Part shown: positions 35,262 through 44,847 of the stretch, piece by piece
Layout of the letters: the number at the start of each line of letters is the position of its first letter
Position numbering within the stretch: the first letter of the stretch is position 1
Assembly: GCA_037969395.1 (NCBI GenBank)
Contig: JBBKXJ010000070.1
Location: 13,990 to 77,989 of the forward strand
DNA from: JBBKXJ01 sp037969395
GTDB taxonomy: Bacteria > Pseudomonadota > Gammaproteobacteria > Pseudomonadales > JAUIET01
Direction: 5' to 3'
DNA: 64,000 nucleotides
Translations under genes and position numbers: made by a program
The notes under the pieces: model-generated
Told to the model about the DNA's origin: nothing
Databases searched by the model: none
The model's input: the letters and a program-made list of their open reading frames with translations, nothing else

Positions 35262-35773
35262 CAACAGACGAATTTGAAGAAGAAAGAAAAAAAAGTAAAT
35301 CGCAATTGAAGCGCGAGATGACCGCACTGCAGGATATGGGAGCAACGCTGGTGCAACTCAGTGATCGTGATTTGCAGCGCGTGCCGCTCGACGCTGTGCT
35401 AAAAGCTGAAATCCTGCAAGCCCGCAGCATACAGCAGCACGAGGGTCGCCGCCGCCAGCTGCAGTACATCGGCAAACTGATGCGCTCAATGGATTGCTCT
35501 GACATAGCAACCGCACTGCAGCGCATGGCCGATGGTAATCGTGCCGAGGCTCGCCAGTTTCATGCGCTGGAAGCGTTGCGTGACCAACTCATTGCCGACA
35601 CGGACGGCGCACTGGAAGCTACCCTTGAGACCTATCCGCATACCGACCGGCAACATCTCCGGCAGCTAGTGCGTAACGCCCGGCATGAGCTGGCTGCCGA
35701 CAAGCCGCCCGCCAGCGCGCGCAAGTTATTTCGTTATTTGCGTGAACTGGCTACCAATGGGGACAACACTTAG
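35258..35773 (+). CDS. darP: Ribosome biogenesis protein DarP (YjgA, DUF615)
   Basis: Basic helical protein that assists late 50S subunit assembly. The 171 residues match DUF615: KSKSQLKREMTALQDMGATLVQLS, YIGKLMRSMD, and HLRQLVRNAR..KLFRYLREL at the C-terminus. In Pseudomonas it lies next to pmbA/tldD-type genes, which are missing here. Confidence 0.94.
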   Translation: MTTDEFEEERKKSKSQLKREMTALQDMGATLVQLSDRDLQRVPLDAVLKAEILQARSIQQHEGRRRQLQYIGKLMRSMDCSDIATALQRMADGNRAEARQFHALEALRDQLIADTDGALEATLETYPHTDRQHLRQLVRNARHELAADKPPASARKLFRYLRELATNGDNT

Positions 35774-35821
35774 GGGGCGCAGCGCGCACCTCGGAACCGC
35801 ACCTGCGATCATCCCCTACCC

Positions 35822-35845
35822 CGTGCGCACAGCGCAGCCTACGGG
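35822..35845. repeat. REP-like palindromic repeat, copy 1
   Basis: Contains GTGCGCACAGCGCA (35823-35836), an imperfect palindrome (TGCGC-ACA-GCGCA), flanked by CCC/GGG and followed by CCTACGGG. The same 14-base core occurs at 46336-46349. It overlaps the 3' end and stop of the nitrilase-family gene. Confidence 0.6.
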
Positions 35846-36708
35846 TGATGCATTCGAGTGCGCGTGGCGCACTGCTCCGGCACCCTGATTTTTTGGTGGC
35901 GATGTATCGGCATGCGTTGGCGCAAATCGTGCAGCTGACTTAGGTCAATATCAGCAATAGCAAAGCCCTCTCCCTGCTCGCATTGCGCTAACACTGCACC
36001 CCACGGGTCGACAATCATTGAATGCCCCCAGGTTGCACGTTTTGGCGTGTGCTGCCCGCCCTGATTGGGGGCGAGCACGAAACAGCAATTCTCAATCGCG
36101 CGCGCCTGCAGTAGAGGTTGCCAGTGCGCCTGCCCGGTGCGTTCGGTAAAGGCCGAAGGCACGGTAATAAGATCAATGCCCTGCTGAAACATAGCTCGGT
36201 ACAGTTCGGGAAAACGCAGATCGTAGCAAATACTCAAGCCCAGCCTGGCGAAGGGCATAGCGATGCTAACCACCTCGTCGCCGGCGGCCAGCGTGTCAGA
36301 CTCTTTGTAGCGCCCCTGCGCATCGCCTACGTCCGCATCAAACAGATGAATTTTGCGATAACAAGCGCGCTCTACTCCGTTTGGGTCCAACACCAGACTG
36401 GCGGCATAAACTTTTCGCGCATTTGCAGGCAGAGGAATGCTGCCGCCGACCAGCCAAACGCCGTGCTCGCGCGCCGTGGCGGCAAGGAAGGTGCGCAAGG
36501 GGCCAGCTTTGGAAGCCTCTTCACGGCTGGTCTCAAATAACATGCTGCTGGAAAAAAGCGCAAAATTCTCAGGCAATACCAGCAGGCTGGCGCCCTCTCC
36601 AGCGGCCTGACGTATTAGTTCGGCGGCGACCTGCAGATTGGCGGCAACGTCAGCGCCACTAACCATTTGAATAACGGCGGCGCGAATAGTTGTGGTAGCG
36701 GCGCTCAT
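35839..36708 (-). CDS. Carbon-nitrogen hydrolase (Nit1/YbeM-type amidase)
   Basis: Nitrilase-superfamily amidase; close relatives hydrolyse deaminated glutathione, so a metabolite-repair role is plausible but not proven. The 289 residues show the catalytic triad Glu47 (LPENFA), Lys119 (YRKIHLFD) and Cys161 (SICYDLRFPELY). The last ten codons run into a REP-like repeat, so the tail may be recently altered. The 5' end overlaps the yhdP stop by four bases. In Pseudomonas tldD lies beside this gene; it is absent here. Confidence 0.92.
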   Translation of the reverse strand: MSAATTTIRAAVIQMVSGADVAANLQVAAELIRQAAGEGASLLVLPENFALFSSSMLFETSREEASKAGPLRTFLAATAREHGVWLVGGSIPLPANARKVYAASLVLDPNGVERACYRKIHLFDADVGDAQGRYKESDTLAAGDEVVSIAMPFARLGLSICYDLRFPELYRAMFQQGIDLITVPSAFTERTGQAHWQPLLQARAIENCCFVLAPNQGGQHTPKRATWGHSMIVDPWGAVLAQCEQGEGFAIADIDLSQLHDLRQRMPIHRHQKIRVPEQCATRTRMHHP

Positions 36709-39700
36709 TGTACTGCTCTCTTTTGCTTGATCGGTGCCTCGGCCTTGTTCGCTTTCATACTGTCATCGAAGATTTTGTCCAGCTTGATTGCCGGGTTGTC
36801 CCACTTGCCTTTGATGGTGTAAGAGGCACTGGAGAGTTTATCGAGCTGCTCTTGGAATATCTTGCCAGCTACATAAACGCCAGCGGCAGCCGGTATACCG
36901 CCTGCCAACGCGACTACCCACGGCAAGTTGCTCGCAAACGGCAACGTGGCTATCATTTTCGTGTCGACCAGCTCATTCTCCAAATCAACCGTACCGGTCA
37001 TTTGAAAGCGACTTGACGGGCCTTTGACGCTTAACGTGTCGACAATCTGCATTTTACCGTTTTCAATATGGAAACCACCCCGAATACTGTCGTAGCTTAA
37101 TCCTCGGTTGAATACATCTTTAAAGTCGAATTTCAAGCGACGTAAAATCGTATCAAAATTAAAAATGCTAAATAGTCGCAGGGCGTTGGCGGCTGAATTG
37201 TCTTCCATAAATTGACCGTCAGTCATGGAAAAGTTGACGTCGCCTTCCAGGTTGTTGAGCCCGAACTGCAGCGGCGAGCCATACCATCCCAGCCTGGGTA
37301 CCACAAATGAAGCTTTTTTAGCGCGTATAGCTTCAGCAAAGCCCCAGTCGCGCAACACCTTACCAAGATCTTCGCACGCCAGCGCACCCCGGAATTTGGT
37401 CTGCTGCTGGTTGCCGACACGCCGCCATTGCAGCCAGGCTTTGCTATTGGCTTTGTCATCGGCTTTGTCATCGGCTTTGCCGTCAGTGTCACCCGCGACA
37501 TGAACGCCTTTAACATTCGCCAACAGGTCGTGCAGCTCTAAGCCGTGCTCAACCTTGCGCGCTGAAAATGCCCAGCTACCGTAGCGCTGGTCGCCGACTC
37601 TGAAGTCTTGCAATGCAAATTTCATCGCCGGCACAGTGTCCGGATAAAAATCGTCGAGCAGGGAAGAGTCAATCGCGCCCTTCCCGGCTGCTTCGTCCAC
37701 TGGTTTTGCCGCGCCCACCAGATACATTTTTTGCAGGTCCAGCGATAACGACGGTTCACGGCTACTGTTGTAGCCGGCCTTACCGGCTACATTCGCGCCG
37801 TTAACCTTGAACTGCCAGTCCCCGTCAACATGCGTTAGCGCCAGTTCGGCTGCCCCGAACTCCGCGCCAAAGACATTGAATTTATCGATACTGATGGCGT
37901 CGCCCGCCAACTTGCCGATCTTATTTGCCTGTCTGTCTGCGCCCTGCGGTTGTGACTGCTGAATTGTCTCCTGCTGCGTCGTGAATTTATCCAGCACGTC
38001 CAGCCACGGACCGAGATCGAAACTTTCCAGCCCGCCGGAAATTTGCAATCGGTCAGAAAAATACGACGCGCCGGTATCGCCGCCCAAACCCAGCGAGCCA
38101 GTCAGCGGTTGGTCCTGGTGCAATATCAGAGCGGCTCGGGTTCGGTCTTGCAAAGCAATGCTCATGCGCAGCGGCGTATCGGACAGAAACAAATTAACTT
38201 CCAGCGGAGCAATGCTGCCCGTATCTTTTTGCAGCGGTGGCGGCAGCGTCGATTGCAGCTGTTCCAAATCCGACGTAATCCGCAAGCGGCTATCGCCTTT
38301 GGCGATACTCAGTCGAGCCGTGTAGTTAGCACTGCCAGTAACGTAATCCTGTAACGGATAGTTCAACCAGGTAACGATATCCTCGCCGCTGGCGCTGCCC
38401 ATCAATTTAATAACGGTTTTCCAATTTACGTCCTGACCGGGCGGCTTATCTACGGCGGATATTTTTGTAGCCGCTGCCGCTAATTTTGCTTTACCAGCTG
38501 GTGTTTCGCTGCCGGCATGTGGTGCTGGTTTGGGAGACGCTTTAGCTACCGCTTTCAGCTTTTCATCCTTCGCCGGTGTAACGACGCCAGCCACCTTGGT
38601 GGAATTGATAGCAACTGATAAGTCTTTACCCCATAGCCGGCCGTTCAAACCCAGGGAATACAGCTGGCGTTGCGTGGTATAGTGCAACGGCCCGGATATT
38701 TCATCAAACTCCAAATTAAGGCCCGCATGCTTAAACACCGCCCGCTGCAATTGCGCGTCAATATCTACTTGCTTTGTCGCGTCGCTGCCAAATGGTAACT
38801 CGGCGCGCAGTTTGGCCCGTACTTTGCCAGCACCCTGCCAGGCGTCCAGCGCATCGCCGACGAACTCACGAACCGGCGACTGCTTAATCACCTCCAAAGC
38901 GGCTTGCACTTTGCCATTAACAGCACTATCTATGGTTAGCAAACTGCCTTTTTCTGCGGCGGGGCCATATTTAATTGTGCTGTCGGTGAGTGTCAAACCG
39001 AGCATCGACGCGTTGCTGGCTTCCACCTGCACGTTCTTATCATCAACAAAAATGTCGCCGGCGACCTGCGAAACTTGTGGCCAGCCGCTGTCGTAATCCA
39101 CTGTGCCGTTGACCACATCGAAATAAAGTTGAATGGAGCGTTCAAGATCGGCGCCTGCGGCGATAGACCCGCGATAAATAAAGGCGCCATCGCGCACATC
39201 CCCCTGCTTGATGCTTTTATCCAGCCAGGCAACCAGCTCCTCTCCTACCGTATAGGGAATAAACTGGTTTTTGAATTTGGCCGACGTGTCTTGCAAACCA
39301 ATAACCAGATTCATTTGCGGATAATGGTCGTCGCGCTTCGGCAATGGAATATTGAGATCAAAATAACCGTTTGCGTTACCCGAGGGGCCATGGAGTCGCA
39401 GAGCACCGCTTTGCAGCGTGACGGCATGCTTGCTGATGTTCCAGACAACGGTGCCAATGGCAGAATCAAAGCCCAGTGGCTGGTGATAAAGTCTGGGGAA
39501 ATCCAGACTAAAATCGCTGGAATCAAGACTGACCACACCGCTTTCAAGATCCGTCACCACACTACCGCTAAGTCCGGCAGCACCTGGCGCGCCTTCCCAC
39601 GCCGATATCTTAACTTTATCAAGCCGTGCCAGTATATGTGGTGTTTGATCTGTCGCCTCGCTTGGCACCAGCAAGCTCACATCGCGCAACCAGCCGCTGG

Positions 39701-40817
39701 GGTCCAGCGTTGCTAATATCTCCTGCGCTTGTGTCGGCATTAAACCAAGTTCGCTAAGTAGATAGTTGGCTGGCGCCAGTTCTATCGCATCAACACTCAG
39801 GGCAAGGATGTGCCGGGTACGCCTCAGCCAGGCGTGCTCCACCGCGACGCGTTGATCGCCTAACATCAAACTGACGTCGCTCAACCACACGCCGATTTGT
39901 TTTCGATTACTCATATCGAGTAAAAAGTCAGTGCGTACCTGCTGTAACGCCTTGCTGGTTTCGCCGTCGCTATGCAGCAGTGCCGCGCTTCGCGCCTCAA
40001 TGCTGCCCTGCGCCTCTACGTCGTAATTGTCGGCCCAGTCCAACCACAGCTCACCCGAAACGTCAGGCATCTGAAGCTGCCAGTTACCCAGCGCCAGCGT
40101 CGACGCGATGCCGGATACATCGATTCCCTGAAACGCCGCATGCCCCTGTACGCTGAAGTCTGAAGAGTTCGGTATGCCGCGTCCTTCCAAAATTATATTG
40201 ACCGGCACAGTTGAATTTTGCGGCAGCGCGTTTGCGTCAATATGCCAGCGGTCGCCTTGCTTCAGCAGCTGCAGGTTAACATGCTCAATGCGCAGCTCAC
40301 TGCCGTTGTGGCGCAGCAGCTCGACACTTGAATCAGCGATGTCCGCTCGCTCAAACGCGTTGTAAACGTTGCGAATTTGCTGCGCTGTCAAGCCATCGGT
40401 AGCGGGCAGAAAATTCTGCGCGAGCTGCCAGCCGCCGGCTTTTGTTTCACGCAGCTGCAGCTGCGTTTTTGCAATAGCCACATGTGACACCAGCGGCTGC
40501 TGATGCCACAAACTAAGCAACAGGTTAATTTTTACGCGCACCGATTCGGCGTCAATACCACTGCGCGAAGGACCGAAATGCACATCGCGGGCGGCGATAA
40601 TGGGCGACAGTTTTGCCCATTCACCCTGCAGATCAGCCGCGTCGATTCCGAACCCGGCCTGAGTGCTACTCCAGGTCATTATTTTGCTGCGGTAGTCGCC
40701 GATATGCGCCACGTAGTAGCGCCCCATAGTCGCGACCAAAGCCAGTACCACGAGAACGGCAACTGCGGCGTAGCCAAGACAGCGACCCGCAAAGGCAAAA
40801 TTATGAGAAGAAGTCAT
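36705..40817 (-). CDS. yhdP: AsmA-like phospholipid transport protein YhdP
   Basis: Very large inner-membrane-anchored periplasmic protein (1370 residues) of the AsmA/VPS13-like group; with TamB and YdbH it is thought to form bridges carrying phospholipid to the outer membrane. One N-terminal helix (about 12-30) is followed by repetitive beta-strand sequence (DUF3971), and by the conserved C-terminal AsmA-like part with FNFDTILRRLKFDFKDVF and PSSRFQMTGTVDLENELVDT. A Lys/Ala/Pro-rich insertion at about residues 750-800 and a short DDKAD repeat are local expansions. Confidence 0.93.
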   Translation of the reverse strand: MTSSHNFAFAGRCLGYAAVAVLVVLALVATMGRYYVAHIGDYRSKIMTWSSTQAGFGIDAADLQGEWAKLSPIIAARDVHFGPSRSGIDAESVRVKINLLLSLWHQQPLVSHVAIAKTQLQLRETKAGGWQLAQNFLPATDGLTAQQIRNVYNAFERADIADSSVELLRHNGSELRIEHVNLQLLKQGDRWHIDANALPQNSTVPVNIILEGRGIPNSSDFSVQGHAAFQGIDVSGIASTLALGNWQLQMPDVSGELWLDWADNYDVEAQGSIEARSAALLHSDGETSKALQQVRTDFLLDMSNRKQIGVWLSDVSLMLGDQRVAVEHAWLRRTRHILALSVDAIELAPANYLLSELGLMPTQAQEILATLDPSGWLRDVSLLVPSEATDQTPHILARLDKVKISAWEGAPGAAGLSGSVVTDLESGVVSLDSSDFSLDFPRLYHQPLGFDSAIGTVVWNISKHAVTLQSGALRLHGPSGNANGYFDLNIPLPKRDDHYPQMNLVIGLQDTSAKFKNQFIPYTVGEELVAWLDKSIKQGDVRDGAFIYRGSIAAGADLERSIQLYFDVVNGTVDYDSGWPQVSQVAGDIFVDDKNVQVEASNASMLGLTLTDSTIKYGPAAEKGSLLTIDSAVNGKVQAALEVIKQSPVREFVGDALDAWQGAGKVRAKLRAELPFGSDATKQVDIDAQLQRAVFKHAGLNLEFDEISGPLHYTTQRQLYSLGLNGRLWGKDLSVAINSTKVAGVVTPAKDEKLKAVAKASPKPAPHAGSETPAGKAKLAAAATKISAVDKPPGQDVNWKTVIKLMGSASGEDIVTWLNYPLQDYVTGSANYTARLSIAKGDSRLRITSDLEQLQSTLPPPLQKDTGSIAPLEVNLFLSDTPLRMSIALQDRTRAALILHQDQPLTGSLGLGGDTGASYFSDRLQISGGLESFDLGPWLDVLDKFTTQQETIQQSQPQGADRQANKIGKLAGDAISIDKFNVFGAEFGAAELALTHVDGDWQFKVNGANVAGKAGYNSSREPSLSLDLQKMYLVGAAKPVDEAAGKGAIDSSLLDDFYPDTVPAMKFALQDFRVGDQRYGSWAFSARKVEHGLELHDLLANVKGVHVAGDTDGKADDKADDKANSKAWLQWRRVGNQQQTKFRGALACEDLGKVLRDWGFAEAIRAKKASFVVPRLGWYGSPLQFGLNNLEGDVNFSMTDGQFMEDNSAANALRLFSIFNFDTILRRLKFDFKDVFNRGLSYDSIRGGFHIENGKMQIVDTLSVKGPSSRFQMTGTVDLENELVDTKMIATLPFASNLPWVVALAGGIPAAAGVYVAGKIFQEQLDKLSSASYTIKGKWDNPAIKLDKIFDDSMKANKAEAPIKQKRAVQ

Positions 40818-40834
40818 GCCTTTTCTTGTTACAG

Positions 40835-42313
40835 CTAAAGCAAAATCACATCGAATTGCTCTTGAGTGTACATAAGCTCCACCTGAAATTTGATCTCTTT
40901 ACCGATAAATTCTTCCAAATCGGCCACGCTTGACGACTCTTCGTCGAGCAGGCGGTCAACAACAGGCTGCGATGCCAACACCAGATAGGTTTCATTTTCA
41001 TACGCGCGCGCATCGCGCAAAATTTCCCGGAACACTTCGTAGCACACCGTCTCTGCTGATTTCATTGTGCCGCGCCCGTCGCAGGAGGGGCACGGCTCAC
41101 ACAGAATCTGTTCCAGACTTTCGCGGGTGCGTTTGCGCGTCATTTGCACCAGGCCAAGCTCGGAAATACCGGTAATTGATGTTTTAGCATGATCTTTAGC
41201 CAGCACTTTTTCCAGCGTGCGCAGCACCTGCCGTTGATGCTCGGGCTCGCGCATGTCGATAAAATCGATAATGATCATACCCCCCAGATTGCGCACGCGC
41301 AGCTGCCTCGCCAGCGCGGTGGCCGCTTCCAGGTTGGTTTTGAATATGGTCTCTTCCAGATTCCTGTGGCCGACGAATGCCCCGGTATTGATGTCAATCG
41401 TGGTCATAGCCTCGGTCTGGTCGAGGATAAGATAGCCGCCCGACTTGAGCTGCACTTTGCGACCCAGCGCTTTTTGCATCTCATCCTCGACGCCAAACAG
41501 ATCAAAAATAGGCCGGTCACCCGCGTAATACTCAATGCAGCCAGCAACTTCGGGCACGAATGCCTGCGCAAATTCCTGCACCTTGGCGAAGGTTTCGCGT
41601 GAATCGACGCGCACCTTCTCCAGGTCTGGTCGCGCCAGATCGCGCATTGTACGCAGCGACAACGGCAGGTCTTCATATATCACGCACGGCGGTTCGCAGT
41701 TCTGAATTTTTTGCTGTATCGACAGCCATAGCCGCTTCAAATAGCGCATATCGACTTTCAGTTCTTCAATGCCGACGCCTTCGGCCGCCGTACGCAAAAT
41801 AAAACCACCCATGCCGGCCAGGCCTTCGGCTTCGGCACACTCCTGAATCTGTTGTTTCAGTCGTTCCCGTTCGGCCTCATCTTCGATCCGCTGCGACACC
41901 CCGATGTGGGTTGTCTGCGGCATATAAACTAAAAATCGCGACGACACCGACAAGTGTGTGGACAGGCGCGCGCCCTTGGTGCCGATAGGCTCCTTGATGA
42001 TTTGTACGGTGAGTGCCTGCCCGTCGCGCACTATCGCGCGGATATTGTCGCTGCCGTTGCCGCGCTCCTCCATCCCTTCGGCGTCAAGGCTGGCAATATC
42101 GCTGGCATGAATAAAACTGGCGCGCTCCAGGCCAACATCAACAAATGCCGCCTGCATGCCCGGCAACACGCGTACTACCTTGCCTATATACACGTTGCCG
42201 ACAATGCCCTTGCGCAATGACCGCTCAATGTAAACTTCCTGCAGCATGCCATTTTCGACGAGCGCTACCCGGGTCTCCACCGGTGTCACATTGATCAATA
42301 TTTCTTCACTCAT
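40835..42313 (-). CDS. rng: Ribonuclease G
   Basis: Endoribonuclease of the RNase E/G family that matures the 16S 5' end and degrades some mRNAs. The 492 residues have an S1 domain (about 38-120), a 5'-sensor/RNase H region, the Mg-binding aspartates in MTTIDINTGAFVG and MIIIDFIDM, and the Zn-link CEPCPSC. Its length, without the long RNase E tail, supports RNase G. It follows maf by 32 bases. Confidence 0.96.
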   Translation of the reverse strand: MSEEILINVTPVETRVALVENGMLQEVYIERSLRKGIVGNVYIGKVVRVLPGMQAAFVDVGLERASFIHASDIASLDAEGMEERGNGSDNIRAIVRDGQALTVQIIKEPIGTKGARLSTHLSVSSRFLVYMPQTTHIGVSQRIEDEAERERLKQQIQECAEAEGLAGMGGFILRTAAEGVGIEELKVDMRYLKRLWLSIQQKIQNCEPPCVIYEDLPLSLRTMRDLARPDLEKVRVDSRETFAKVQEFAQAFVPEVAGCIEYYAGDRPIFDLFGVEDEMQKALGRKVQLKSGGYLILDQTEAMTTIDINTGAFVGHRNLEETIFKTNLEAATALARQLRVRNLGGMIIIDFIDMREPEHQRQVLRTLEKVLAKDHAKTSITGISELGLVQMTRKRTRESLEQILCEPCPSCDGRGTMKSAETVCYEVFREILRDARAYENETYLVLASQPVVDRLLDEESSSVADLEEFIGKEIKFQVELMYTQEQFDVILL

Positions 42314-42345
42314 GCAGTGTCTCCACCCGGCGCGCCTTCATCTCT

Positions 42346-42945
42346 TCACCGACAAAGCACGTCAGTGCCGCATGCGCGCAGAAGTTGCGCGGTCTCGAAC
42401 AAGGGTAACCCGACAATCGCCGAGTAGCTACCCGCGATGCGCTCCACAAACATGCCACCGAGCCCCTGTATTGCATATGAACCTGCCTTATCCTGGCCCT
42501 CGCCGCTGTGCCAATAGGCGGTAATTTCGGTGTCGCTTAACGCCGCAAACTGCACATCGCTGGTGACGGTGCGCGCCGTCACCTGCTCGTTATAGCATAG
42601 CGCTACGCTGGTTATTACCCGATGCGCCCGCCCGGACAACAGTCGTAACATGCGTTGTCCATCTGCTGCATCTACAGGCTTGCCCAGGATTGTTGAATTA
42701 ACAACCACAATGGTGTCGGCGCCGAGCACGGGAACACAATGTTGTCGCTGCGCGGCGTACCATCCTGCTTCTGCCTTGGCGCGCGCAAGGCGCTCAACGC
42801 AGGTAAGTGGCGACTCTGCGGTCGTGGGGCTTTCATCGATATCAATATCAATGCGCTCAAAGCGCAGACCTAACTGCGCCAGTAAATCACGTCTTCGTGG
42901 CGATGCCGACGCAAGATAAAGCTGGCTTGTATGTTGTTTTGGCAT
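42346..42945 (-). CDS. maf: Maf-type nucleoside triphosphate pyrophosphatase
   Basis: House-cleaning enzyme; the YhdE-type subgroup hydrolyses dTTP/UTP and modified pyrimidine nucleotides. The ATG at 42945 gives 199 residues beginning with LYLASASPRRRDLLAQLG after a short lead. It contains VLGADTIVVV, ILGKPVDAADGQRML and GSYAIQGLGGMFVERIAGSYSAIVGLPL. A GTG at 42963 is an alternative start. In Pseudomonas mreD precedes this gene, but no mre genes are found here. Confidence 0.95.
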   Translation of the reverse strand: MPKQHTSQLYLASASPRRRDLLAQLGLRFERIDIDIDESPTTAESPLTCVERLARAKAEAGWYAAQRQHCVPVLGADTIVVVNSTILGKPVDAADGQRMLRLLSGRAHRVITSVALCYNEQVTARTVTSDVQFAALSDTEITAYWHSGEGQDKAGSYAIQGLGGMFVERIAGSYSAIVGLPLFETAQLLRACGTDVLCR

Positions 42946-43036
42946 TCGCACGCCCCCCCGCACCGCTAACCTTCACCACAAAGAAAATCAAACCCGGCGG
43001 CGGCAAACATTTAGGCCAGGCAGCAAATATGGTAAC

Positions 43037-43065
43037 TTGCGGGTTTATATTATGAATCATAATAC
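43037..43065 (+). promoter_or_regulatory. gatCAB promoter overlapped by a 15-bp palindrome
   Basis: TTGCGG (43037-43042), 17-bp spacer and TAATAC (43060-43065) form a plausible sigma-70 promoter. The perfect palindrome ATTATGA-A-TCATAAT (43049-43063) covers the spacer and most of the -10, a natural place for a repressor. Confidence 0.5.
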
Positions 43066-43092
43066 GAACCTGACACCAAGGAGAGAAAAACT

Positions 43093-43380
43093 ATGTCGGT
43101 ATCTCGCTCCGACATCGAAAAAATTGCCGAACTGGCGCGTTTGCGGCTGGAAGAACACACGCTGGCCGAGGTGACGCAGAGCATTACCGACATTCTTGCG
43201 CTAGTCGATCAAATGCAGGCAGTTGATACCAAAGATATTGAGCCGATGGCTAACCCGCAAGACGCCACCCAAAGATTACGCGCCGATGTTGTTACAGAAC
43301 CTAATCAGCGTGCTGCCTTTCAGGCAATTGCACCGGCAGTTGAAGCTGGACTGTATCTCGTTCCCAAAGTAATAGAATAG
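43093..43380 (+). CDS. gatC: Asp-tRNA(Asn)/Glu-tRNA(Gln) amidotransferase subunit C
   Basis: Small structural subunit that holds GatA and GatB together. The 95 residues match GatC: SDIEKIAELARLRLEE, ITDILALVDQMQAVDT, IEPMANPQDATQRLR-type sequence. AAGGAG lies 9-10 bases before the ATG. GatCAB makes Gln-tRNA(Gln) and/or Asn-tRNA(Asn) by transamidation; the window also holds a tRNA-Gln gene. Confidence 0.97.
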   Translation: MSVSRSDIEKIAELARLRLEEHTLAEVTQSITDILALVDQMQAVDTKDIEPMANPQDATQRLRADVVTEPNQRAAFQAIAPAVEAGLYLVPKVIE

Positions 43381-43383
43381 ACA

Positions 43384-44847
43384 ATGCACAAACTAAACCT
43401 CGCTCAGCTGAGCAAAGCGCTTGCGGATAAGTCCTTCTCCAGTGTCGAACTTACCGAGCATTATCTTGCTCGCATTAAAAAACTCGATGCAAACTTCAAT
43501 AGTTATATCAGTGTCACCGAAACGCAGGCGCTGGCGGCAGCGGCACGAGCCGACAAGACCATTGCGGCAGGCGGCTCACAACCGCTGTGCGGTATTCCGC
43601 TGGCGCAGAAAGATATTTTTTGTACAGCGGGGGTGCGCACCAGCTGTGGCTCGCGCATGCTGGACAATTTCATACCGCCTTATAACGCCACCGTAGTAGA
43701 AAAATGTAACGATGCCGGGCTGGTAATGTTGGGCAAAACCAATATGGATGAGTTCGCAATGGGCTCTTCCAACGAGAACAGCTTTTACGGACCGGTGCGC
43801 AACCCATGGGCCGAGGACTGTGTACCGGGCGGATCGTCAGGCGGCTCTGCTGCGGCAGTGGCGGCACGGCTGGCACCGGCTGCCACCGGCACAGACACGG
43901 GCGGCTCTATTCGTCAGCCGGCCGCTCTGTGCGGCCTTACGGGCTTAAAACCCACCTACGGGCGCGTTTCACGCTACGGTATGATTGCCTTCGCCTCCAG
44001 TCTGGATCAGGGCGGCCCAATGACGCGCACAGCAGCAGACGCCGCCTTATTGCTGCAAGTCATGGCAGGGTTCGACGTCAAAGACTCGACCAGCATAGAT
44101 GCTCCGGTGCCAGATTACAGCGCCACGCTAAACGACTCGCTGGACGGCTTGCGGCTCGGCGTGCCGAAACAGTACTTCGGTGCGGGCTTACACCCTGGCA
44201 TTGCCCGGAGCGTAGAATACGCCATCAAGGAATATGAAAAACTGGGCGCTCGCGTTAGCGAAATCAGCCTGCCGCATTCGCATCTGGCGGTACCGGCCTA
44301 CTACGTCATTGCGCCTGCGGAGTGTTCCACCAACTTGTCGCGCTTCGACGGCGTGCGCTACGGCCACCGCTGCGAACACCCGAAAGATCTGCACGACATG
44401 TACACCCGTACCCGCGGCGAAGGCTTTGGCGACGAGGTCAAACGGCGGATATTAGTCGGAACCTACGCCTTGTCGGCCGGTTACTATGATGCGTATTACC
44501 GCAAGGCACAGCAGATTCGCCGCTTGATAAAACAGGATTTCGTGCAGGCCTTTGCGGCGGTCGATATGATAATTGGCCCCACCAGCCCCTCGCCTGCATT
44601 TAAACTCGGTGAGAAAACCAGTGACCCGGTGACTATGTATCTGGAAGACATCTATACCATTGCAAGCAACCTCGCTGGCTTGCCGGCCATCTCTGTGCCG
44701 ACCGGCATGGTGGATGAGAAACCGGTTGGTTTGCAGCTTACTGGCAACTACATGCAGGAAGGGGCTTTACTGAACGCAGCCCATATGTACCAGCAGGCCA
44801 CCGATTGGCATCAACACTGCGCGCCGATCAGCGAGGAGCATTCATGA
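43384..44847 (+). CDS. gatA: Glutamyl/aspartyl-tRNA amidotransferase subunit A
   Basis: Amidase subunit that releases ammonia from glutamine. The 487 residues show the amidase-signature triad: Lys76 in AQKDIF, Ser151 in GGSSGGSAA and nucleophile Ser175 in GTDTGGSIRQPA. Start is 3 bases after gatC; the stop overlaps the gatB start. Confidence 0.98.
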   Translation: MHKLNLAQLSKALADKSFSSVELTEHYLARIKKLDANFNSYISVTETQALAAAARADKTIAAGGSQPLCGIPLAQKDIFCTAGVRTSCGSRMLDNFIPPYNATVVEKCNDAGLVMLGKTNMDEFAMGSSNENSFYGPVRNPWAEDCVPGGSSGGSAAAVAARLAPAATGTDTGGSIRQPAALCGLTGLKPTYGRVSRYGMIAFASSLDQGGPMTRTAADAALLLQVMAGFDVKDSTSIDAPVPDYSATLNDSLDGLRLGVPKQYFGAGLHPGIARSVEYAIKEYEKLGARVSEISLPHSHLAVPAYYVIAPAECSTNLSRFDGVRYGHRCEHPKDLHDMYTRTRGEGFGDEVKRRILVGTYALSAGYYDAYYRKAQQIRRLIKQDFVQAFAAVDMIIGPTSPSPAFKLGEKTSDPVTMYLEDIYTIASNLAGLPAISVPTGMVDEKPVGLQLTGNYMQEGALLNAAHMYQQATDWHQHCAPISEEHS

